A stretch of 64,000 nucleotides of DNA from Blumeriella jaapii (GCA_009599575.1 VWND01000004.1:426001-490000), one strand, 5' to 3'. Shown: positions 12,341 through 22,830, counted from the stretch's first letter. Numbers and translations: made by a program. The notes: a model not told the origin generated them from the sequence alone.

Positions 12341-12939
12341 TACCAGTATGTGGACACATGAAGTTGCGCGTGTGTTCCGGACAGTGACTTATTACAGCCG
12401 CCATATACCTCGAAGTTTCTAACAAATACTTTTTTACAATTTTTTACGACGATAGCATTTAAATGCAAAATAATACTTCGAATTATAAAGCGTATATTAT
12501 TAAGCTATGATTTCGTAATATAAGTATGAAATCAGGGCTTTATTCGACGGATTTTAACCCGATCGGAAACCTATTAAAAACATTTAAAACAAGAATAATT
12601 AAGCTTAAATCAAAGCTAATAGTTATGAAAAACAATAATTTAATACAACAATTTTTAATAAAAACTGTATAAAAAGCGTGAAAGCTTTCGAAAGATCAAT
12701 TGTTAAACAAACTAGCGAAGGGGATGCAAAAGAGGATAAACGCTGTTAAGGCTGCAAATGGGTGGTATACTGAATACTGGTTGAAATCGAATATTCTTTC
12801 GATTTTCAGCTTTCATTTAAGCTATTTGTATTTAAAATCGACTAATTCATGGTGGAGTTATAAAGTTGTAAAAGTAGAAGAATTTTGTTGGGGTAACGAC
12901 TATTTACTAACGCGCAACTTCATATGTCCACCCACTGTA
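12341..12939. mobile_element. Tc1/mariner-type element remnant with terminal inverted repeats
   Basis: Two inverted ends of about 28 bp bracket a 594-bp AT-rich interior. The left end is C-A-G-T-A-T-G-T-G-G-A-C-A-C from 12344; the right end (minus strand, from 12937) is C-A-G-T-G-G-G-T-G-G-A-C-A-T. Both continue into ATGAAGTTGCGCGT. They match at 25 of 28 positions. TA dinucleotides flank the ends (12341-12342 and 12938-12939), the target duplication of Tc1/mariner/pogo elements; on the left there is one extra C. No transposase frame survives, so this is a MITE or a mutated, internally deleted copy. High AT content of the interior is compatible with RIP. Confidence 0.7.
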
Positions 12940-13266
12940 CAACACAAACGGGATGGCGGCAAGTAATGCCAAATGGGAGTGTTGTTGTTTTAAGCGCTAA
13001 CGCTCGCTTAATCCTGGTCACATGACTGCGCGATGGCAGATTCTCGGCGGCGATTGCAGCTTTTTTGATTGAGGGTGGAACTCCCGAGTCTTTTCTATAT
13101 TCCAACCAACACGTCTTACGCAACTCTCCAGAACAACACCCCAAGCATCGAACCCCTCCAATTGCCAAAGTCGCTACAGGGTAAACGTTCATGGTCTAGA
13201 ACCACAACGGCGCAATCCGCACAATCAAGATCCAATCCCTCCATCTCGAAAACCCCCAACCTCATA
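12940..13266. other. promoter region of the 13.3-kb membrane-protein gene
   Basis: Short spacer between the TIR element and the gene on the + strand. In-frame codons extend upstream to 13069, but the protein family starts near the ATG at 13267, so this is treated as leader. Confidence 0.5.
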
Positions 13267-13920
13267 ATGTCCACCACAACGCCCAGCGCCTCTCCATCCT
13301 CCCCCTCCGCGACGTCAAGCCCCGCCGCAGCACGCACTCAAAGAGAATCTATCATTCACAACCTCTCGCTCGCCGCCCTGATCGTGTGCCCCGTCATCCT
13401 CGCCCTGCCTCCGCGCCGGGTAAACTTCACGTCCTTCCTGCTGACGGGCGGCTTCTTCGCCGGCGGCAACGAGCTCGCGCGCGAGTACAGCGGCGCGAGC
13501 ATCGTGGACCGCTTCGGGAGCCGGGTGGCGCGGCTGGCGAGCCACGAGCTGCCGCCGAAAGCGCAGGAGACGCAGCGGCGGCTGCGCGAGGAGAAGGAGA
13601 GGATGGCGCTGGGGTTTGATGGGCGCACGGTCGCTGATGCGGAGGGGAAGGGAGCGTTGGCGGAGATGAAGAGGAGGGAGGAGGAGAGGAAGGAGAGGGG
13701 TCTGTTGGAAAAAGTGTGGATGGGAAGTGAGGGGGATGATTGGAAGGCGAAGAGGGATGCGAGAGAGAAGGCGGCGTTGGAGGAGGGGAGGGGGTACGGT
13801 GGCTTGATCGTCGATCAGATCTGGGAGGTAATCAACTGGGGGAAGGATAAGGCGGAGGAGGTGAAGGAGATTGATGAGAAGGTTGTGGAGAAGGAAAAGA
13901 CGGAGGTGAAGAAGAAATGA
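13267..13920 (+). CDS. conserved fungal membrane protein (often labelled rhomboid-family)
   Basis: Intronless, 217 aa from ATG 13267. A Ser/Thr/Pro-rich N-terminus of about 25 residues is followed by two hydrophobic segments ('LAALIVCPVILALP' and 'NFTSFLLTGGFFAGGNELA') separated by the P-P-R-R turn. A long charged, probably coiled C-terminal half (rich in E/K/R) ends in a lysine-rich tail. Related fungal proteins are commonly auto-annotated 'rhomboid family membrane protein', but this one has only two hydrophobic segments and no GxSx/H catalytic motif, so intramembrane protease activity is not supported. Topology suggests an organelle membrane (possibly mitochondrial, an inference). An in-frame ATG at 13069 would add 66 residues of low-complexity sequence. 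Confidence 0.72.
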   Translation: MSTTTPSASPSSPSATSSPAAARTQRESIIHNLSLAALIVCPVILALPPRRVNFTSFLLTGGFFAGGNELAREYSGASIVDRFGSRVARLASHELPPKAQETQRRLREEKERMALGFDGRTVADAEGKGALAEMKRREEERKERGLLEKVWMGSEGDDWKAKRDAREKAALEEGRGYGGLIVDQIWEVINWGKDKAEEVKEIDEKVVEKEKTEVKKK

Positions 13921-14399
13921 GGTGTTGCTCCGAGACACAACTTCGCAGTTAAGGTGTATGGAGAATCAAACGGCTAGAAACATACAGAAACGAGCTCGGA
14001 AGACGGGTGCCGGATACGTTGTCGTTGGATTGCAACCGACGGACAAATGTGTGGGATGAAGTGGGCAATTTATTTGTATGATTCGCTGTATTCGTAGAAC
14101 CACCTGTAAGTTACCACTGAACAGAGAGACTAGGAAGCAGGATACCAATTGGCATCAACAAAATCGGATACTACTCTATTCGACAAATAAGATCCTAGCG
14201 TCAGTAACAGTTACTGTGAGCACCGACTAACAAAGCAAATTCAAGATTGTCTTCGCAAATGTATTTGTTTGTATTCCAAATGCTAATTAATCAGGTAATC
14301 GTCCGCCTTACCCAATCGCCGATTCATCTATGAAACACATGGTATCGTAAAGCAATTCGCTAGCATACTGCAACGCAATCAACAACGCACCTAGCTACC
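13921..14399. other. convergent spacer
   Basis: Between the 3' ends of the membrane-protein gene (+) and the lysine-rich protein gene (-). No coding signal seen. Confidence 0.6.
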
Positions 14400-14443
14400 T
14401 CAAGAAGAGCTGATGTGCTTCCGCTTCTTCTTAGCACCCTCAT

Positions 14444-15840
14444 TCACTTCCTCCGGATCAGCACTTTCCTCATTCTTCCGCTTTTGTCTTTTTTCTCCTT
14501 CTTAACCTTTTTGCTGGGGGAGTCTTCACCATCAGTCGAAGAATCTGCTTTTCGCTTCTTTTTCTCAGACTTCTCGATCTTAGCTTTCTTTTCTACAACC
14601 CCATCGCCGTCGCCATTGCTGGATCTCCTCCGTTTCTTCTTAGATCTGTTGTCCTCCGCAATTTGCGCAGCTTCAGCCTCCTCCTGTGCCTTGGTTCCAG
14701 CAGCAATCTCGGCATGTAATTGAGCTTCGAGCGCTGTGAAATCAATTTCTGGCTCAGCCGGTGGAGTCTCTTCCTTAGGTTGAGCAGCAGCAGCCTTCGA
14801 CGCCTCACACGCTGCCTTCTTCGCTTCTCTCTTAGCTATGCGCAACTGCTTTGCCTCCTCTCTTATCTCCTTCCTAGTCTTCTTCTCGGCCAAGGGATCG
14901 GGCAAGGGACCATTCACTGCAACGGGCGTGGGCTCGACATCGACAACGAAGTATGGGTTCGGCTCGACCTCTGCCGTCTTATTCTCCTTGCCTGAGCCCG
15001 GCTCGGATTTCCCGCCGTTCGTTTCGATAGGGAATCTTGGAACCTTGGCGCCAACATTCAGTTTGATGAAGTCGCTGTCTTGTTCAATGGCGTCGTTCTC
15101 GCTCTCGCTCCCGCTTGCATCCGAGTCGGTATCGTCTGTTGCGTCTGACATCTCGGTGTCCCCATCCACGTCGACATCTCCGGGGTTTCCTCCAAGACCA
15201 CCTTTTCCTACAGGGTCATAGCCGATCTCGGCGGCTTTCTTGTCCAGTTGTGGTCCCATAGGTGTGAAATTCGTTCCGGTAACACCGAGGCCTGTCTTGT
15301 CCTGCAGATGTCGCGAAGGTAGCTAGGAATTTAATCGTCAGCACTGACGTATCCAAAAGCCTCTACACTTCCTGCACAACTCACAATTCCACGCGCCGCC
15401 AGTCTCGCAGCTGCCAGCACCTCTCGCGACCGGTCCATCATCGCACTAATAACTCTCCAATTCCCTTTCTCTCCAAGCTCAAACTCCAACCTCTCCTGCT
15501 CGGGCATGTTGACCATGTCGGACTTCATACTCTGCATGATCCTGTCCAGCCACCGAATATGCGCCTCGATGACCCCCAAGTGCTTCTTGAACAACGCAGG
15601 CCACTTCGCATGCTGTGGGCTCTTGGTGAACGGTTTCGGGCGACCCGTTGGGATCGGATAGGCAGCTGGTCCAGGCATGTTGGTGTTGATCGCGCTCTTC
15701 TTCTCTCGCGACGGGATCTTTTTCGCTTTCTTTTGCGGTTGCGCGGGTTTTGGCATGCCGGGGATCTTGGGTGTTTGATTGAGCTTTTTCGCGGCCAGCT
15801 TGGCCTCTCTGCGACCGGCTTTTCCTTTTCCTTTGCCCAT
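14444..15840 (-). CDS. lysine-rich, probably nuclear/nucleolar protein
   Basis: Model: complement(join(14444..15322,15385..15840)), 444 aa; the 62-bp intron has a GTGAGT donor and phase 0. The N-terminal 150 residues are basic (MGKGKGKAGRREAKLAAKK start) and carry a conserved-looking helical block with P-G-P-A-A-Y-P and W-P-A-L-F-K-K-H. The rest is low complexity: an acidic D/E/S stretch, then a K/E-rich coiled region with 'KKTRKEIREEAKQ', and several bipartite-type nuclear localisation signals. It looks like a ribosome-biogenesis or nucleolar protein, but no named family is recognised. The last codons look frame-shifted: from about 14470 a second frame continues to a stop at 14400-14402 with a tail ending in K-K-K-R-K-H-I-S-S-S. 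Confidence 0.7.
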
Positions 15841-17753
15841 GGTGGCGATAGAATGTTGTGGTGTTGTGGTGAAGTTGCGCGACCAAGGGTGAAATCGCTG
15901 GTGGGATCCAGAGCTTGGTGATCGAGCTTTCGAGAAAAAATACCTTTGGAAGGGAAACTTTTTAGCGGGGCGGGGAGACTGTGGCTGAAACGTGACGGGT
16001 GTGGCTGCGCTCCTCGCTTAGCTGTCAACGTCACCGTCACCGTCACTGCTGTTGTCACTTGCGCTACGCAGCGGCAAAGAGCTTCTGGGACACGTAGATC
16101 ACTTACTAAGAAGAGGGCTGTCTATGAGCTCTATGCTGTTGTACGGTTCCCGTAGAAAAACCAGCTATTCGAAGTCAGTACGCAGTGCAAATCAGCAAGC
16201 GACACTGGACACCCTCTATTGGGGATGGGGGAAATGCAAAGGTACGGTTAGACCTAAGGAAAGAGGCGATTGCTCCGACCAAGTTCTACATCAAATCTGG
16301 CTTTAGCCAGCAAGTTCGTAAGTGTAGAAGTATTTTTAATTTATAGCCTCAGACGTTGGGTTTCATTCTCGCGTAAGAGGCAAAACACCTATCGGGCACC
16401 GTCCTACTATACTACTCCTACAGGTATTAACAGAATGCTTCGTATCCAAATTGCTATTGGCGAACTCGTCAAAGCAATATATCTGGCATTTTTGTTATTG
16501 AACAATGCATCAGCATTCCATTCGACATCGGCCGAGGATCTTCTGAAAACTAAAGCGATAATGCGGTGTCTGAACTATTCTATTGGGCCTGAGCCTTTAA
16601 GAGCAGGGACGGATATGGAAATTCTCGGACAACGATGACAGGAAAATTCGCCTCATACTTCAGCTTCGCTTTTGCCACTGCTAGGCTTAATTGTTCCATC
16701 GTTGATCTAGCATTAGTAAGCGTTGCTGAACCATGTTCCGTGCAACTATTGTAGCTTCAGTAAGCAAAGACTGGTCTACAACATCGACGACAAGCTTTGT
16801 ATACTTCGCAACAAAATCATATGCTTTGTACATTGCAACAAAATTAAATGCTCTGTACAGAAATGCTCTATTGTGTACGCTATTGGCGAGATGCCCCCTT
16901 ATTCCCGAATACGACTGTACGATAGTTTTGTTCAGTTCCGGTACAGAGTGATGATGTATCCCTCATTCCATCATCCGAAAATGCTACGATCGGTTAATCC
17001 CCCCCCCTCCCCCCTCGCCCCCTCGCCCCTCGACCTTTTTCCACTTGATGACATAGGTAGAGAATCACTGGTGTGCTTGGCTCTGGTACGCCTCACCCAC
17101 AGCTATTTCCATCTCTTGAAATATTTAGCCTTAAACCGAACTCAAGAATCGTGATAGTGTTGGTGTCGTAAAAGACGACGGGTCCTTTGGTGACCAAAGA
17201 ATCGAAAGAAAGAGGAGTTGACCCAGAGTCTACTCTAAGTTGGGGAAATCTTCACGGAAGCAGAATGATGTTCAGGTTGGGCACCATCAAGTCTTGCGGT
17301 TCAACGGTTCTCCCTCACCAGCTCCACTTGCACCAAGGCAGGCTCTACTAATGCTTGTTACATCCCAACCGATCAACCGATAGGATAGAACCTAGGGAAA
17401 TTTAAGCTGTCTTCATTGGAATCGCTCTAAACCAGGCGGGTTGTTCACACCATCGTGTCATGGAAATAGAGCAGAAACTGCGTCAGGCTTAATTCTTCAA
17501 CACCTTAAATAGAAAGCCTTCCTCCCTTCTTCCAGCTGTTCTCTTCTCATCATTATCCATCTCCAATCATCTGTCGATTATCAATATCGAATACTTGATT
17601 CACAAAACTGCTTCTTCCATATCTCACTTACAATCATCTGTCGACTATCAACACCAGATTTCTCCTCGACAAACCTTCTCTTTTCCACGATCCTGAGTTG
17701 GAATCTCTTTCACCAAGCATTTTTGTCGACAAATCTTTCTTGAATTCGTTACG
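15841..17753. other. gene-poor spacer
   Basis: About 1.9 kb. It starts with the promoter of the lysine-rich protein gene. Frames are short; no family seen. Contains a C/T run near 17000-17030 and an AT-richer middle. The last 200 bp carry a CT-rich, repeat-like leader (two copies of 'AATCATCTGTCGA' at about 17565 and 17631) upstream of the next predicted gene. Confidence 0.5.
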
Positions 17754-18307
17754 ATGGCGAACAAGAAGAATTTCCAATCTTACAACTCTCGGGGACGGGC
17801 GACTTCGAACACCTCAACCTCATCAACCTCATCAACCTCATCAACCTCATCAACCTCGTCAACCTCATCAACCTCATCGTCCTCATCGTCCTCCTGTTAT
17901 TCCATATCACCATCCTCCTACTCATCGAGGTCAGTTCAAGCCAAAGCCCCCGTTCTCTCAACCCTTTCAAGCAGCTTAATCATTACCGACACCTGTACTT
18001 GTATCATTGGTGCACATCGGAGCTGACCCTTCTGCAGTGGATCAAGCTCTTCACCAACACGCTCGCCCAAGAGAACCCCGTGCTCCCTCAAGAACATCGG
18101 CATTGGGTCTGTGGCTATGTTGGGGGAGCAGGATCCCAGCCAAGTCCACTGCATCCAACCAGGATGCAAATACCATCAGATCGAAGCAGCAGCCTTCAAC
18201 CAGTAAGTTCAAGCATCGATTTTATCTTCCTCTGTCTTTGGTGCAGAATGTCATGTGAAGCGTCGCGGAGTATCTATGTCATGGCATCTGTTAGCCGAGC
18301 CCCTTAA
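17754..18307 (+). CDS. putative small Ser/Thr-repeat protein with Cys/His tail
   Basis: Tentative model: join(17754..17929,18038..18202,18247..18307). Phases agree across both introns (GTCAGT...CAG and GTAAGT...CAG). Exon 1 encodes MANKKNFQSYNSRGRA followed by a Ser-Thr-Ser array made by a 9-bp DNA repeat (TCAACCTCA). Exon 2 gives a basic Ser/Pro segment and then the cluster C-I-Q-P-G-C-K-Y-H-Q, which resembles half of a C2H2 zinc finger. If intron 2 is not removed the protein stops at the TAA at 18204. Another frame of exon 3 (E-C-H-V-K-R-R-G) would complete a zinc-finger-like pattern but is out of phase by one base, which may mean a decayed gene. No family was recognised. Confidence 0.35.
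17812..17885 (+). repeat. 9-bp coding microsatellite (TCAACCTCA)n
   Basis: About seven near-perfect 9-bp units, drifting into TCGTCC at the end. Because the unit is a multiple of three it gives Ser-Thr-Ser in one frame and Pro-His-Gln in another, without a stop in either. Confidence 0.85.
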
Positions 18308-18415
18308 GGGGGTTGATTGGTTGATGTTAAGCGAGCGTCCATGAGAAAGAGCAATAGTGTCTCCGTGAACCACTTCACACTTCGCACTTTCCTTGCAGCA
18401 TTGAGGATTTCCGAG

Positions 18416-18423
18416 TATATATA
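18416..18423 (+). promoter_or_regulatory. TATA box of the 18.5-kb gene
   Basis: TATATATA 64 bp upstream of the ATG at 18487, at a spacing that allows a short leader. It supports the + strand frame over the overlapping frames. Confidence 0.5.
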
Positions 18424-18486
18424 GCTGGCTGACCCCCGACCAGTCCCGCCGTTATTCTTGGACTTTATCACGACAAAGGACAACAG

Positions 18487-19023
18487 ATGGCCCTCATTTG
18501 CACCATCTCCGGCAACCCCAATCCCTGGGCCAAAGAAAAGATGACCAGCTTGCCTCTGGGCTTCGCCAAAAAGTCACTCTACCCGGCGAAGATTGGCCCC
18601 AGGACCTCGTCGTTCTTCTATCGGGCGCGGAGTGCTCGACCCGACTGCCCCCCGATAGAAGTCCGATTCCCAACCAACGACATCATGTACCTCGAGACGG
18701 ACGGCACCCTCGACAAGCAATCCTACGTCCTCACGAAGCATGTGTTCGCCCTCCCCCTCTCGAAGCTGCAGACCTTCAACCTCGCCTTCTCCAACAGGCT
18801 CGCAGCCAAGAGTTACACCATCCTCATGGACCGGGTTCACCTCAGACCGGCCTTGTGGATGGAAACCTCTCTTCTCAAGTCCGGACGACAAGATCCCTCC
18901 GCTTTCGCCGCCAAGTCCGACTACGTTCGTCCGGATCCAGAGAAGAGAGCCGCCACCACTCTCGCACTTGTGGACGCGCCAATTCCCTCCTTCTGCCCCT
19001 GGGATAATGATTTCCCTAAGTGA
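18487..19023 (+). CDS. hypothetical protein, 178 aa
   Basis: Single-exon gene, GC-rich at third positions, ATG in context CAACAGATGG and a TATATATA 64 bp upstream. The protein has no signal peptide or membrane segment. It is proline-rich at the start (I-S-G-N-P-N-P-W), has a central hydrophobic/basic block (QSYVLTKHVFALPLSKLQ) and ends S-F-C-P-W-D-N-D-F-P-K. No family was recognised. Two other long frames overlap (18498..19007 + and 18574..19173 -), as is common in GC-rich DNA; the TATA position and start context favour this one. Confidence 0.5.
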   Translation: MALICTISGNPNPWAKEKMTSLPLGFAKKSLYPAKIGPRTSSFFYRARSARPDCPPIEVRFPTNDIMYLETDGTLDKQSYVLTKHVFALPLSKLQTFNLAFSNRLAAKSYTILMDRVHLRPALWMETSLLKSGRQDPSAFAAKSDYVRPDPEKRAATTLALVDAPIPSFCPWDNDFPK

Positions 19024-19206
19024 CAGCCAAGGCTTCCACAAGTGTGCCCACGACACCAGGATCGAACCACGCACCCATCGACCAGCCCACCAGTGCGACC
19101 GCCAACACCCTTCGATCCCGCCAATTTGAATACCCTCGCACAATGACGGCTGTGCGGGGGGGCCAAGGCCCATTGTGTTTTGAGCCTAGGCTCGAGCATG
19201 AAGGCT

Positions 19207-19275
19207 CTTCTGTTCGCTTCTTCTATTCGCTTCTTCTGTTCGCTTCTTCTATTCGCTTCTTCTGTTCGCTTCTTG
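19207..19275 (+). repeat. 13-bp tandem repeat (TTCGCTTCTTCTR)
   Basis: Five consecutive units alternating G and A at the last position. Non-coding. Confidence 0.85.
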
Positions 19276-19549
19276 CGTTGGCATCCTTGCGTACCTAGTT
19301 AGGCATCCTTGCGTAGGTGTTCTCGGGGGTCTACCTGTGTATGGAAATCCCCAGTGAGGCGCGTCTCTATAACCGACCTGAGGTTCAATACTGCACAGCT
19401 TCACTGGTCTCTCCCAATGTTGGATGATCTCATCAGCATCACCACTGTAAGCCTTAGATAGCTCCTCGTCGTATCTGATGGGTCAATGCAAAAGTGGTTC
19501 AGCAAGGCAAAGTGTTCACGGGGCGTTCTTTCTCTCCATTCTGCCTTTT

Positions 19550-19850
19550 CGGCTTGCCTCTACGGTCTGTACGACCCAAAGAAACACTCAGCTTCAACAG
19601 CTTTGACACTCTGGATTTTTCGAAGGCAGCCTCACGAACACAACAGAGAACCATCCCGCCTGTAGGGGAAGGGCTCAAATAACGGACCATTTGTCACACA
19701 TTTCTTTTGTATAACTGCTTTTTCGAAGATCTCTTGTATGTAAAAATCCTCAGCTTAGCACGTCTCCAATGCCCTGCGGAAGGCTTGAGGTAGCGCAGTT
19801 CACTGCCCCTTCCAGACGTTAAATAACATCATCATTATCATCATCATGTC
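19550..19850 (+). repeat. inverted repeat, left arm
   Basis: Pairs with the reverse complement of 22525-22830. Shared blocks include AGCTTCAACAGCTTTG, TGCCCTGCGGAAGGCTTGAG and CCAGACGTTAAATA. A weaker direct copy of its right part lies at about 19335-19440 (shared TGTATGG/AAATCC, GCGTCTC, GAGGT and ATCATC landmarks). Differences between the arms are largely C/T and G/A. Confidence 0.75.
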
Positions 19851-19924
19851 TCTTTATTCTTCGATCCTGCCTCGTCAGATTTGCTATTACTTTTAGACAC
19901 TTTTATTGCACGAGCCTGACCTTT

Positions 19925-20255
19925 CCATCACCCTGGCCATCGAATCGAGGAGTCGGCTTTCACGTAATTCTGGGCTGCTGCTGGGCTGTATGCGAAGATG
20001 GGTTGTGGGCTAAATTGACCAGGGTCATGTCATGAATCATCTCGTTTTTGTATCCGTTCCTGGATGAAGTCCACTGTGTCGTGAGAAACTTTTGTCAACC
20101 GCCCTGGCTATGGAATCAACGGATCTGCCTTCACGTGATTCAGGGCTGCTGCTGGGCTGTATGCTAAGATGGGTTTTGGGCTAAGTTGACAGGGTCCATC
20201 ATGAATCATTTCACTTTGGCCCTTTCTCTTACATGCAATCCACTTCGTCGCGAGA
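19925..20255 (+). repeat. tandem duplication, about 175-bp unit
   Basis: Two diverged copies in direct orientation. Landmarks shared by both: CCCTGGCYATSGAATC, TCACGTRATTC, GGGCTGCTGCTGGGCTGTAT and a TCATGAATCAT block. The second copy starts near 20098. It lies just inside the left inverted-repeat arm. Confidence 0.8.
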
Positions 20256-20548
20256 ATAGTTGACGAGCATTTCGTTATACCTGTCTGTAAAGAGAGTGAA
20301 ATCCCGAGAAAGCGACTGGATGTCACATCCGAGGTACTGTATATATAAGAAGCTAAGTAGCGTTCAATCTCAGTCTTATGCTTCGCTCGTGACGTCAGCT
20401 GCTTCCAGCGAAGTAGTTTCTCTACTCTACGTACATATACCTACTGTTTGTACCTCAAATCACAACATCCCTCTGATCTTCAACCCCCCCCCCCCAGATC
20501 CGCAGACGAATCAGAAGGAAAAAGGGGCGCTAAACCGCTATATCAACA

Positions 20549-21112
20549 ATGTCTCCCCCGACCCAATCAGCCATCATCTGGCCCACGCAATTCCTCCCCG
20601 GCACCACCGACAACTTCGTCAGCAACGAGGTGATCGCTTCCCAGCTCTCCGCCTCCCAGATCTGGCCCCTCCTCTCCGACATCTCCCAGTGGTCACGCTA
20701 CTACAACAACGTCTCATCCATCAGGGCCCCCTCCTCGGGGCCGCAGCTCCAGAGAGGCGACACGTTCCAGTTCTCCACCTTCGGCTTCCCGGCCCTGACG
20801 TGCACCGTGGACGAGAGCACGCCCCCGGCGGACGGGCAGCCGGCGCGCATCGCGTGGCGCACGAGCGAGGGCCCGGTGATGGTGTACCACGCGTGGCTGG
20901 TCGAGGATCTGGAGGCCGGGCGGGTCCGGATCCTGACGCAGGAGAGCCAGATCGGGGACCCGGCGAGGGAGCTGGCGCAGACGAAGCCGAACCGGATGTT
21001 GCTGGGCCATCAGGACTGGTGTGAGGGCCTGGTGAGGGCGGCGAGGGGCGAGGAGACGAAGGAGACTAATCTCAAGGCGGCGGGTCTGGGGTCCTACCCG
21101 AAGGATCGGTGA
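20549..21112 (+). CDS. SRPBCC (START/Bet v1-like, polyketide cyclase-type) protein
   Basis: Intronless, 187 aa from ATG 20549. The fold class is suggested by the pattern 'SNEVIASQLSASQIWPLLSD' (entry strand and helix), 'WSRYYNNVSSI', a glycine-containing strand before 'RGDTFQFSTFGFPALTCTV', and the C-terminal helix 'HQDWCEGLVRAA'. SRPBCC proteins bind hydrophobic ligands in a deep cavity; substrate and pathway cannot be told. No signal peptide. The coding DNA is markedly GC-rich while the flanks are AT-richer and repetitive, and the gene lies between two inverted-repeat arms. A TATATATAA lies about 200 bp upstream and a C run just before the leader. Confidence 0.8.
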   Translation: MSPPTQSAIIWPTQFLPGTTDNFVSNEVIASQLSASQIWPLLSDISQWSRYYNNVSSIRAPSSGPQLQRGDTFQFSTFGFPALTCTVDESTPPADGQPARIAWRTSEGPVMVYHAWLVEDLEAGRVRILTQESQIGDPARELAQTKPNRMLLGHQDWCEGLVRAARGEETKETNLKAAGLGSYPKDR

Positions 21113-22524
21113 GGTGGGTTGACCCCTGGCCTCCTTGTGCTACCGATGCCGGGGCCGGCTCTTGGGTGTCAGAGTGAGGTTGGGTGGGTCTTTGTTGACT
21201 GTCGTACTGTCCTGAGGTCATGTATGACTACATTGGCTGGCTTTGTATCTCGGCAGGTCTCGAGAAGGGCGAGATCAGTATTGCGTATCTGCTAGCTTCA
21301 TCTCACATTCTTTTGAACGCTGGTTAAGCTTACAAGAGCGTTTCGCTTCTACCTTCTCATTGCCCGAAGCAGACTGTAAAGCCAAGTTGCGGCATCGCTA
21401 CGGCCTTTTTCCTCCTCGACGCCTGTCAAGCTCGCTATGATCCGATCATCACTTCGGGACTTCATTGGTCATTGTGCAGATCACTTGTCATCCGAGTCCG
21501 AGAGCGTACATAAAGCCGTGCAAGGGACTCTTTTTGACCATTCTTGGACCGCTAATCTCAAGGTTCCACATCCATCCCATAAACCAGACATCCAACATCT
21601 TCGAGCTCGACAGTCAAGGGAAGCTAGCTGAGTGTGGTTACCTAAGCACACCGGAAACCACTATGAAAATTTGCGGTCGATCATCGAAGAAGGGAGGGGC
21701 CTTTTGGTCGAAGCTTTCCAACAGCTTCCCGCGGAGACGCCTCTCGCATGAGGGCCATCATCCTTCACCGTTCATGCTCTTTTCTCGTGACCAGTCTGCA
21801 TTTCGACGGACATCTACCGATAACATACCAGGCTCTGGTAGGCTCTGGGAGGCTTTTTGCCCTGCTATCGTGAGGCAGTGATTGATTGTTCGAGATAGCT
21901 GCTATCGTCATGCGATGGGACTCATTCGCTAGCCACTCCAGTCTCCGACGCAAGAAAACCACGACAAGAGTCACGGCCAATCGTACTCTTCGACGGTTCT
22001 CATTTCCTCTCCTCACTTGATAATGGTAATGCTTTAGCTGTCAGCCGAGGGTTTGAAGGTCGGAAGAGACAGATTTGCGATATTCCTTCTGTCTCTTTTC
22101 TCGTGTCAAGGAAGTCTTGGCAACTCTCGCTGTTACTGTATATCATATCAAAAGGCTCTGGGTGAAAATGCGCACCGCTCGCTCATTCAGCAATTGTATT
22201 CCGTACGTGGAAGAGCTGGAGTTAGTGGTGACGTGTTGATATCAGGATATCCTCCGTGCAGCGTATCCAGAAACTGATTGATAGCCAACGTTATCGCTTT
22301 TTGGAAAGCGTTGGTATCACGGGTTGAGGAACGAGAGACTGGCTTGGATCGCTGTGTGGATTACGTACATTCTCTGCCTGCAGTTTCACGCGATATAAAC
22401 GTGACTCGATCATACATTAAGGATCCCACAGAAAGCTAGGGTAGTAAGAAGATTATTAATAATTAGCAGCTAAACAAGCAAGGCATGAACAGAACGTATG
22501 CCTTTAAACCTTTCAAAGGAAACA
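21113..22524. other. spacer inside the inverted-repeat segment
   Basis: About 1.4 kb between the SRPBCC gene and the right arm. Short frames only; nothing recognised. A (GAT/AAT)n patch at about 22527-22550 begins the right arm. Confidence 0.55.
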
Positions 22525-22830
22525 CAGATGATGATGATAATAATAATGATATCATGAATATTTAACGTCTGGAGGGGCAGTAAAATTGCACTACCTCAAG
22601 CCTTCCGCAGGGCATTAGAAACGTGCTAAGCTGGGGATTTTGCATATAAGAGACTTTCGAGAACGCAGTTATATAAAAGAGAAATGTGACAAATACTCCG
22701 TTATTTCAGCTTTTCCATTACAGGCGGAATGGTTTTTCATTGTGTTTATGAAGCCATTTCCAATAAATCAGAAAACCAAAGCTGTTGAAGCTGAGCGTGT
22801 CTTCGGGTCATACAAACCGACGGGTCAAGC
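22525..22830 (-). repeat. inverted repeat, right arm
   Basis: Reverse complement matches 19550-19850 over about 300 bp, with weaker similarity possibly continuing to about 22960. Compared with the left arm it carries mainly C-to-T/G-to-A changes (for example CGTCTCC to CGTTTCT and GCGCAGTTCAC to GTGCAATTTTAC), as expected from repeat-induced point mutation. Confidence 0.75.

Larger units (their letters stand above)
19024..20548. other. repeat-rich spacer
   Basis: Contains, in order, a 13-bp tandem array, one arm of a long inverted repeat, a roughly 175-bp tandem duplication, and then the promoter of the SRPBCC gene with a TATATATAA string at 20340-20348. No gene was recognised in it. Confidence 0.6.

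Noticed and set aside
13069..13266. N-terminal extension of the 13.3-kb membrane protein
   Set aside because: In frame but low-complexity; the ATG at 13267 gives the usual family length.
18498..19173. Overlapping 169-aa (+) and 199-aa (-) frames
   Set aside because: GC-rich shadows; TATA position and start context favour the 18487 frame.
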